Origin: an uncultured bacterium
GTDB lineage: Bacteria > Actinomycetota > Coriobacteriia > Coriobacteriales > Atopobiaceae
Direction: 5' to 3'
Length of the DNA stretch: 6,298 nt
Assembly (NCBI GenBank): GCA_905214175.1
Contig: CAJMLD010000094.1
Location: forward strand, 1 to 6,298
Under the pieces are notes generated by a model. It was given only the letters and a program-made list of their open reading frames with translations, made no database searches and was not told where the DNA came from. The position numbers and the translations under genes were made by a program. Below, in pieces: positions 1 through 5,014 of this stretch; the first letter of the stretch is position 1; each line of letters starts with the position of its first letter.

Positions 1-420
1 TACCCGGCCGTGGACCCGCTGGCCAGCTCGAGCTCCGCGCTCGACCCGTCCATCGTGGGCGAGGAGCACTACCGCGTTGCCATGAAGGTGCAGGAGATCC
101 TTCAGGAGTACTCCGACCTTCAGGACATCATTGCCATCCTTGGTATGGACGAGCTCTCCGAGGAGCAGCAGCTCACGGTTTCCCGTGCCCGCAAGGTTCA
201 GCAGTTCCTCTCGCAGAACTTCCACGTGGCTCAGAAGTTCACCGGTGTTCCGGGCGTGTACTGCACCGTGGACGAGACCGTTCGCTCCTTTGCCCAGATT
301 ATTGATGGCAAGTGCGATGACATCCCGGAGCAGGCATTCCGCTTTGCCGGCAACATCGATGACGTGCGTGCGCGCGCCAAGAAGATGCAGCAGGCTAGCT
401 CCGAGAAGACCGAGGGCTAG
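1..420 (+). CDS. atpD: ATP synthase F1 subunit beta, C-terminal part (5' end outside window)
   Basis: Beta is the catalytic subunit of the F1 head, making ATP at the alpha/beta interfaces on the cytoplasmic side of the membrane. Only the last 139 residues are present, open from base 1 and ending in TAG; the Walker A and B nucleotide-binding motifs lie upstream of the window. The visible part starts at the conserved YPAVDPL segment and continues through the C-terminal helical domain, with LGMDELSEE, RARKVQQFLSQ and FTGVPG, all typical of beta. The lever motif that contacts gamma/epsilon, DELSEED in most bacteria, reads DELSEEQ here (148-168). It lies 8 bases upstream of atpC in the usual beta-epsilon order, so the two are almost certainly co-transcribed. 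Identity is very secure; the only uncertainty is the missing 5' part. Confidence 0.98.
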   Translation, partial: YPAVDPLASSSSALDPSIVGEEHYRVAMKVQEILQEYSDLQDIIAILGMDELSEEQQLTVSRARKVQQFLSQNFHVAQKFTGVPGVYCTVDETVRSFAQIIDGKCDDIPEQAFRFAGNIDDVRARAKKMQQASSEKTEG

Positions 421-428
421 GTAGACAC

Positions 429-854
429 ATGGCCGAGCTCAATTGTCAGTTCGTCCGCCCGGACAGGCTGCTGTTCGAGGGGCCTGTTGCGAGCCTCATC
501 CTAGTTGCTCACTCCGGCGAGCTTGGCGTATGGCCCGGCCATGCGCCGGAGATCTGCTCGCTGGGCGACGGCGTGGTTCGGCTGCACCTCCGCGAGGAAG
601 ACGGCGGCGGTACCACCAAGGTTGTCATCTCGGGTGGCTATGCCCAGATTGACGAGAAGGGCGTCATCATTCTGGCGGACCACGCTCGTCTTTCGGATGA
701 CATCGAGCCTGACGTTGTTCGCGAGACCCGCGATACCGCGCTTGACACGCTGAACGGCCTCGATGAGGGCGATGGGCGTCGCGCGTATTGGGAGAACAAG
801 GTCAAGTGGTGTAATCTACTGCTCAAAGAAGCGGCGGAGCACAAGCAGAACTAA
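429..854 (+). CDS. atpC: ATP synthase F1 subunit epsilon
   Basis: Epsilon is part of the central rotor stalk; it links gamma to the c-ring and its C-terminal helices can inhibit ATP hydrolysis. The product is 141 residues, normal for the family. Residues about 1-90 form the N-terminal beta-sandwich, with the signature GELGVWPGHAPEI followed by GDGVVRL (near residues 30-52) and a VVISGGYAQI strand. Residues about 95-135 are the charged helical hairpin. The ATG at 429 is preceded only by a weak AGGT-type Shine-Dalgarno overlapping the atpD stop, so translation is probably coupled to atpD. The N-terminus is slightly unusual in having Cys at residue 6. It is the last gene of the atp operon and is followed by a hairpin and then murA, a neighbour also seen near atp operons in other Gram-positive bacteria. 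Confidence 0.95.
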   Translation: MAELNCQFVRPDRLLFEGPVASLILVAHSGELGVWPGHAPEICSLGDGVVRLHLREEDGGGTTKVVISGGYAQIDEKGVIILADHARLSDDIEPDVVRETRDTALDTLNGLDEGDGRRAYWENKVKWCNLLLKEAAEHKQN

Positions 855-863
855 GACCCAGGC

Positions 864-883
864 GGCCCCGCGAAAGCGGGGTC
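864..883 (+). terminator. GAAA-capped hairpin after atpC, weak or partial terminator
   Basis: An 8-bp stem (864-871 with 876-883, one G-U pair) closed by a GAAA tetraloop sits 9 bases after the atpC stop. The GC-rich stem and GNRA loop make a very stable RNA hairpin. The following bases (GCTTGCTGTAT) are only moderately T-rich, with no clean T run, so as an intrinsic terminator it looks weak. It ends 13 bases before the murA Shine-Dalgarno, leaving no room for a new promoter after it. It may be a partial terminator or an RNA-processing and stability element that sets atp versus murA transcript levels. Pairing is seen directly; the function is inferred. Confidence 0.55.
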
Positions 884-896
884 GCTTGCTGTATGC

Positions 897-903
897 AGGA
901 GGA
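897..903 (+). promoter_or_regulatory. Shine-Dalgarno for murA
   Basis: AGGAGGA is a full-strength Shine-Dalgarno and the best in the window. It lies only three to four bases before the ATG at 906, a short spacing, but the match and the conserved MurA N-terminus (MDVIKVEGG) leave little doubt about the start. Confidence 0.8.
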
Positions 904-905
904 AC

Positions 906-2192
906 ATGGACGTCATCAAAGTTGAGGGCGGGCACGCAATATCTGGCGAGGTCACGGTAGAGGGAGCCAAGAACTCGGCGCTCAAGCTTATGGCGGCTAC
1001 CATCATGGCGCCAGGCGTCACCACGCTGAAGAACGTCCCCAATATCGCGGACGTCCACGTTATGGGCAAGGTCCTCAAGCGCCTCGGAGCCACCATCGAC
1101 GTGTTGGACAAGCACACGCTCGTCATCGATACCTCGAATGTGGACAAGTGGGAGACCCCCTACGAGCTTGTCGCCCAGATGCGTGCGTCAACCGCGGTTC
1201 TTGGCCCGCTCATCTCGCGCTTTGGAAAGGCCGTCGTTGCCATGCCCGGTGGCTGCAACATCGGCGCGCGTAAGATTGACATGCACATCCTTGGTCTTGA
1301 GGAGCTGGGCGTTCAGTTTGACGTGAGGCACGGTAACATTCACGCCACCACGCCAAACGGCATCACGGGCAATACGGTCACGCTTGCCTTTGCGAGCGTG
1401 GGCGCTACCGAGAACCTCATGATGGCCTCGGTGCATGCCAAAGGCACCACGGTCATTGACAACGCCGCGCGCGAGCCCGAGATCGTGGACCTGGCAAACA
1501 TGCTTAACGAGATGGGCGCAAACATTCGTGGCGCGGGGTCGCCCGTCATTGAGGTCGAAGGAGTGGGGGAGCTTCATCCCGTTACGCATACCGTGGTGGG
1601 GGACCGCATTGAGGCGGGCACCTTCCTCGCCATTGGCGGCCTGTGTGGCGAGCCTGTCACCGTGAACGGGTTTGACCCCATCCACCTCGGGCTTGTCCTT
1701 AAGAAGTTTGAGAAAATGGGCATCACCGTCCAGCGCGGCGTTCACGGCTGCACGGTCTGGCGCGAGGGGCCAATCCTCCCCACAGACATCCAGACGCTTC
1801 CCTTCCCGGGCTTCCCCACAGACATGCAGGCACAGACCATGTGTCTTCTCGCTTTGGCAAAGGGCTCCTGCGTTATCACCGAAAACGTCTTCGAGAACCG
1901 ATTCATGTTCGCGAGCGAGCTGCAGCGCATGGGAGCAGATATCACCATCGAGGGGCACCATGCCATCGTGCATGGCGTAAAGGGCTTCTCGGGTACCCAG
2001 GTGAAGTCGCCCGACCTCCGTGGAGGCGCGGCGCTTGTCATGGCGGGTCTTGTGGCAGACGGCGTCACAACCGTCTCTGCCATTCACCACATAGAGCGTG
2101 GCTACGAGGGCTTTGTAAGCAAGCTTGTCTCGCTGGGTGCCAAGGCGGAGCGGGACACGATTCCCGACGACGAGGATGCGATCAGGGACTAG
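906..2192 (+). CDS. murA: UDP-N-acetylglucosamine 1-carboxyvinyltransferase (MurA)
   Basis: MurA transfers enolpyruvate from phosphoenolpyruvate to UDP-GlcNAc, the first committed step of peptidoglycan synthesis, in the cytoplasm. The 428-residue product matches the usual length of about 420. It has the two-domain EPSP-synthase-type fold, with the repeated motifs GAKNSALKLMAA (20-31) and FPTDMQAQ (303-310). Catalytic and substrate residues are visible: Lys22, Arg93 (QMRAST), the active-site Cys117 in GGCNIGAR (E. coli Cys115), Arg122, Asp306 and Arg398 in the HIERGYE motif. Because the loop has Cys rather than Asp, the enzyme is expected to be fosfomycin-sensitive by family knowledge. NAAREPEIVDLANML (186-200) is also diagnostic. 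The C-terminus carries a short acidic extension (PDDEDAIRD). It lies downstream of atpC with a hairpin between, and 33 bases upstream of the LCP gene, probably co-transcribed with it. Confidence 0.97.
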   Translation: MDVIKVEGGHAISGEVTVEGAKNSALKLMAATIMAPGVTTLKNVPNIADVHVMGKVLKRLGATIDVLDKHTLVIDTSNVDKWETPYELVAQMRASTAVLGPLISRFGKAVVAMPGGCNIGARKIDMHILGLEELGVQFDVRHGNIHATTPNGITGNTVTLAFASVGATENLMMASVHAKGTTVIDNAAREPEIVDLANMLNEMGANIRGAGSPVIEVEGVGELHPVTHTVVGDRIEAGTFLAIGGLCGEPVTVNGFDPIHLGLVLKKFEKMGITVQRGVHGCTVWREGPILPTDIQTLPFPGFPTDMQAQTMCLLALAKGSCVITENVFENRFMFASELQRMGADITIEGHHAIVHGVKGFSGTQVKSPDLRGGAALVMAGLVADGVTTVSAIHHIERGYEGFVSKLVSLGAKAERDTIPDDEDAIRD

Positions 2193-2225
2193 GTCCCTTC
2201 TCGCGGAAAGAATGCGGAGCGGCTG

Positions 2226-3440
2226 ATGAGCAAGCACATGAAGACAGAGGAGAACGGCTCCCGTGTCGATGCGCCCAATGAGTACAGCCGCACCAACGTC
2301 GAGCGCTATAGCAGTAAGCGCCGCAAGCACGCAACGCGCAGTAACATCTTGCGAGGAATTGCTATTGCGCTTGTGGTGGTTCTTGTCGGCGGAGGCACGG
2401 CGGCCGCCCTCTGGATTAATGGCGTTCAAAACCGCATGAACAACAGCCAGGTCATTACTCCCGAGCTTCAGCAGAGCCTAGCTAGCTCCTCGGACGACAA
2501 CACCCCTGCGGAGCCAAACGACCCCTACTACGTGCTGCTTCTTGGTACCGACGGCCGTCCAGGCGAGACGGACTACCGCGCAGATACCATCATCCTCGCC
2601 CGCATCGACCCTCCCAACAAGCGCGTGACGCTCCTCTCGATACCCCGTGACACCATGGTCCAGTGGAAGGGCACGACCATGAAGATCAACGGGGTTCACA
2701 CCTACGACGGCGCTGCCGGGATGGTGCAAATCGTGAGCGAGAAGTGCGGCGTGCAGATTTCGCACTACGCCGAGATTGCCTTCGACGGCCTTTCGACCCT
2801 CACCGACGCAATGGGTGGTGTGACGGTTGACGTTGACCAGCACATTAAGGACACCGAGAATTTCGACGACGTGACGGAACTTCAGCCAGGCGTGCAGACG
2901 CTCAACGGCGCGCAGGCTCTCTTCTACTGCAGATGCCGCCATTTCCCCGATGGAGACTACACGCGCATGCGTCACCAGCGTACGTTCATCAAGGCCATGC
3001 TCAACCAGCTGCTGGCGACTGACGATCCCACCAAGATCGTGAGCCTGGTCGACGCAACCGCAGACGTCATAAGTACCGATCTTTCGGTCTCTGACATTGT
3101 GACGCTAGCATCTGAGATGGTGGGCATGGACACCGAGAGTGACATCTACACGGCCTACGTTCCGTCCGAGCCCAAGGATGTCGACGGGGTTGCATACGTG
3201 GTCGCCGACTGGGATGCCCTCACCGACATGATGAAGGTCATCGATGCGGGGGAAGACCCCTCCTCCTTTGACGAGAACCAGTACGGCTATACCGAGGATG
3301 ATTCCGCATCTTCAAGCTCGGGTGACGCAACGGGCGATTCTGCCAACGCCAGCGCCTCGACGCCTACCACGACGACAGCTGCGTCTGCGCGGTCCGCCGA
3401 TTCTTCGGCCTCCTCGTCCGCCTCGGCGCCAAAGAATTGA
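2226..3440 (+). CDS. LCP (LytR-CpsA-Psr) family envelope glycopolymer ligase
   Basis: LCP enzymes transfer undecaprenyl-pyrophosphate-linked glycopolymers (teichoic acid, capsule or arabinogalactan-like polymers) to peptidoglycan outside the membrane. The 404-residue product has a basic cytoplasmic head (1-40, with KRRKH), one membrane segment (about 41-63, followed by WINGV) and an extracellular LCP domain from about 102 to 265. Motifs seen are LLLGTDGR (104-111), RADTIILARID (118-128), SIPRDTMV with Arg141/Asp142, KINGVH (153-158) and the phosphate-binding segment Arg236, Arg238, Asp244, Arg247 to Gln251. Residues about 355-404 are a Ser/Ala/Thr/Asp-rich low-complexity tail. Odd points are three cysteines in the extracellular domain (174, 235, 237), two of them in YCRCRH. 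GGAG at 2216-2219 supports ATG 2226; Met6 (2241) is a weaker alternative. The polymer it handles cannot be told from this window. Confidence 0.92.
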   Translation: MSKHMKTEENGSRVDAPNEYSRTNVERYSSKRRKHATRSNILRGIAIALVVVLVGGGTAAALWINGVQNRMNNSQVITPELQQSLASSSDDNTPAEPNDPYYVLLLGTDGRPGETDYRADTIILARIDPPNKRVTLLSIPRDTMVQWKGTTMKINGVHTYDGAAGMVQIVSEKCGVQISHYAEIAFDGLSTLTDAMGGVTVDVDQHIKDTENFDDVTELQPGVQTLNGAQALFYCRCRHFPDGDYTRMRHQRTFIKAMLNQLLATDDPTKIVSLVDATADVISTDLSVSDIVTLASEMVGMDTESDIYTAYVPSEPKDVDGVAYVVADWDALTDMMKVIDAGEDPSSFDENQYGYTEDDSASSSSGDATGDSANASASTPTTTTAASARSADSSASSSASAPKN

Positions 3441-3443
3441 TTA

Positions 3444-3464
3444 CTTGGGGATAATGACTCCAAG
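3444..3464 (+). promoter_or_regulatory. Inverted repeat with -10-like hexamer before the DtxR-type gene
   Basis: CTTGGGG (3444-3450) and CTCCAAG (3458-3464) are inverted arms with one mismatch at DNA level (a G-U pair in RNA) around a 7-base centre. The centre overlaps GATAAT (3450-3455), one base from the TATAAT -10 consensus. No good -35 is seen 17 bases upstream. The site could be a promoter with an overlapping operator for the regulator that starts at 3509, or simply a hairpin ending the LCP transcript; no T run follows. It does not resemble the classical DtxR box. Pairing is seen; every role is inference. Confidence 0.3.
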
Positions 3465-3508
3465 ACACGTGGCGGGGACCGCGTATAGCAAGATGGGGGA
3501 GATTTCTC

Positions 3509-3937
3509 ATGGCTCTAACGGGTGAAGGAAACCACGATCACGCCCTCACGAGGGCGGGCGAGGATTACCTCGAGTCTATATACAGGCTGTCCAAAGAGTC
3601 GAGCGAGCCTGACGAGAGCGTTCGCTCCGTGGACGTAGCGGAGCAGCTTGACGTGTCAAAGGCCAGCGTGAACAAGGCGCTCTCCATGCTCAAGGAAGAG
3701 GGCATGGTCAACCAGAGCCGCTATGGCAGGGTAACGCTCACGCCTGAGGGCAAAAAGTACGCTGCCATCGTATGGCGCGCCCACCGTGCCCTGCGCGCAT
3801 TTCTTGAGGCCGACCTTGGCGTAGAGGCCAAGCGGGCGGATGAGGAAGCTTGCCTTATGGAGCATGTCCTTTCTGCCGACACCATGTCGCGCCTCATCGA
3901 CTACCTCGCAAAGCAGGGCGTGACTATCCCGGATTAG
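3509..3937 (+). CDS. DtxR/MntR-family metal-dependent transcriptional repressor, two-domain form
   Basis: Family members bind Fe(II) or Mn(II) and then DNA, repressing metal-uptake genes. The 142-residue product has a winged helix-turn-helix (about 12-80; TRAGEDYLESIYRL, then VDVAEQLDVSKASVNKALSMLKEEG, a GRVTLTPEG wing) and a dimerisation/metal domain (about 81-142; RAHRALRAFL and EEACLMEHVLS). It stops there, with no SH3-like third domain, matching MntR length (about 142) rather than DtxR/IdeR (about 226-230). Candidate ligands are Asp19 and Glu22 (MntR Asp8 and Glu11), His92 (MntR His77, DtxR His79), and Cys115, Glu118 and His119 (DtxR Cys102, Glu105, His106). The mix of an MntR-type Asp with a DtxR-type Cys leaves the metal uncertain. 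GGGGGAG at 3495-3501 gives a well-spaced Shine-Dalgarno. No metal transporter is in view, so targets are unknown. Confidence 0.9.
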   Translation: MALTGEGNHDHALTRAGEDYLESIYRLSKESSEPDESVRSVDVAEQLDVSKASVNKALSMLKEEGMVNQSRYGRVTLTPEGKKYAAIVWRAHRALRAFLEADLGVEAKRADEEACLMEHVLSADTMSRLIDYLAKQGVTIPD

Positions 3938-4117
3938 CCTCGTGGCCAGGTGCTGCACTCGATGTGTGTGCCGTGTGATGAAAATCCAAGATGGGGCCGC
4001 GCGTCCGGCGGACGACCGCCGCTAAGAGAAGGAAGGCCACACGGCACGCGTGCGGGGGTATGGTGTAACTGGTGAACTATGCCAAAATTGCCCACTACCG
4101 AAGGGAACGTTAGCATT
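3938..4117 (+). other. Structured non-coding stretch before galU
   Basis: This 180-base gap between the regulator and galU holds no credible gene on either strand and no tRNA or known riboswitch that I can recognise. It contains a perfect 10-base inverted repeat (arms 3968-3977 and 4038-4047). Inside it is a 6-bp hairpin (4006-4011 with 4016-4021, ACGA loop), followed by the 8-base palindrome CACGCGTG at 4045-4052. TATGGT at 4059-4064 is a poor -10 candidate without a recognisable -35. It is likely to contain the galU promoter and 5' leader, but I cannot place the transcription start. Confidence 0.5.
3968..4047 (+). repeat. Perfect 10-bp inverted repeat enclosing a hairpin
   Basis: GTGCCGTGTG at 3968-3977 is the exact reverse complement of CACACGGCAC at 4038-4047, with 60 bases between. 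Outside the arms a few more pairs, mostly G-U (out to 3963 and 4052), could lengthen an RNA stem. The interior holds CGGCGG-ACGA-CCGCCG (4006-4021). It overlaps a competing palindrome GTCCG-G-CGGAC (4003-4013), so two inner folds are mutually exclusive. Arms and pairings are read directly from the sequence; whether the RNA folds or the arms bind a protein is unknown. Confidence 0.55.
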
Positions 4118-5014
4118 ATGAAGGCAATCATTCCGGCAGCAGGTCTTGGTACGCGTTTTCTACCCGCAACGAGGTGCATGCCCAAGGAACTCCTGCCCGT
4201 GCTTGACAAGCCAATTCTCCAGTACGTTGTTGAGGAGGCCCTCGAGCCCGAGGGGGTCGACGGGGTCGTGATTGTGAACTCGCGCGAGAAGCCTCAGATT
4301 GAGCAGTACTTCTCCGTTGACGAGGAGTTTGAGGCCATGCTGCGGGAGCGCGGCAAGGACGTGGCAGCAGATCGCATTCACGAGGCCTCGACGCTTCCGG
4401 TCTCCTTTGTCTACCAGGACAATCCGCGCGGTTTGGGCCACGCCGTCCACTGTGCCGCCGATAAGATTGACGGCGAGCCGTTCTTCGTGCTTCTCGGCGA
4501 CTACTTTGTGCCGGACAAGCAGATGTGCGTTCGCATGGCCGAGGTCTCTCGCAAGCACAATGGCGCATCCGTTATCGCCGTTGCGCCGGTGCCGGCAGAC
4601 CAGGTGAGCCGCTACGGCATCATTGCCGGCGAGTGCACGGGGCACCTTGGCGGTGCCCAGGGCGGGGAGGAGGACGAGGGCGCTGTCTGGAAGGTGACCG
4701 GCCTTGTCGAGAAGCCCAAGCCCGAGGACGCGCCCTCGCACCTGTTTATTGTTGGACGCTATCTCCTCTCGCCGCGCGTCATGGAGCTCTTGGCAACGCA
4801 AGCACCCGGTGCTGGCAACGAGATTCAGCTTACCGACTCCATGCAGCGTCTTCTCGAGGAGGAGGAGATGTACGCGCTGGTGGTCGACCCTGCCGAGGGA
4901 TGCGACACCGGTACCCCTGCTGCGTGGGCGGCAACTAATGCGCGCATGGCCCTTAAGAATCCCCAGACCGCGGAGGCATTCCGCGAGGCGCTTGGTGATG
5001 TGACTGTTGGATAG
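4118..5014 (+). CDS. galU: UTP-glucose-1-phosphate uridylyltransferase (GalU)
   Basis: GalU makes UDP-glucose from glucose-1-phosphate and UTP in the cytoplasm, feeding envelope glycopolymers, glycolipids and galactose metabolism. The product is 298 residues, close to the family's usual 290-300. Visible motifs are AAGLGTRFLPATR (7-19), PKELLPVLDKP (22-32), YQDNPRGLGHAV (99-110), the metal-binding LGD (126-128), VEKP (197-200) and NEIQLTD (234-240). Departures from the usual family pattern are Tyr after LGD where Asp is common, a Gly/acidic insertion at about 175-188, and CDTGTPAAW (262-270) in place of the common YDxG-type loop. ATG 4118 gives the classical MKAIIPAAG start with AAGGGA (4101-4106) rather far upstream; ATG 4079, with GGTGA at 4071-4075, would add 13 residues and remains possible. 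Its last 8 bases overlap the next gene. Confidence 0.93.
   Translation: MKAIIPAAGLGTRFLPATRCMPKELLPVLDKPILQYVVEEALEPEGVDGVVIVNSREKPQIEQYFSVDEEFEAMLRERGKDVAADRIHEASTLPVSFVYQDNPRGLGHAVHCAADKIDGEPFFVLLGDYFVPDKQMCVRMAEVSRKHNGASVIAVAPVPADQVSRYGIIAGECTGHLGGAQGGEEDEGAVWKVTGLVEKPKPEDAPSHLFIVGRYLLSPRVMELLATQAPGAGNEIQLTDSMQRLLEEEEMYALVVDPAEGCDTGTPAAWAATNARMALKNPQTAEAFREALGDVTVG
4994..4999 (+). promoter_or_regulatory. Shine-Dalgarno inside galU that fixes the TTG start of the mutase
   Basis: GGTGAT matches the 3' half of the extended Shine-Dalgarno (AGGAGGTGAT) and lies 7 bases before TTG 5007. An in-frame TGA at 5001-5003 rules out any earlier start except CTG 5004, and the conserved protein begins at codon 8, so TTG 5007 is the best start. 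Confidence 0.6.

Noticed and set aside
1188..2429. 413-codon open frame on the minus strand across murA
   Set aside because: It lies opposite a fully recognisable murA and shows no family motif. Long antisense frames are common in GC-rich genes with biased third positions.
3541..3556. CGCCCT-CACG-AGGGCG hairpin early in the regulator gene
   Set aside because: It lies inside well-conserved coding sequence (ALTRAG), with arms of only 6 bp; chance in GC-rich DNA is the simpler explanation.
3978..4037. Possible cobalamin-type riboswitch because of GATGAAAATCC and GGAAGG fragments
   Set aside because: The conserved cobalamin box and core pairing are absent, and galU is not a usual target; the resemblance is only a few bases.
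4079..4117. Upstream ATG at 4079 as the true galU start
   Set aside because: Not fully excluded (GGTGA lies just before it), but ATG 4118 begins exactly at the conserved MKAIIPAAG, so it was kept only as an alternative.
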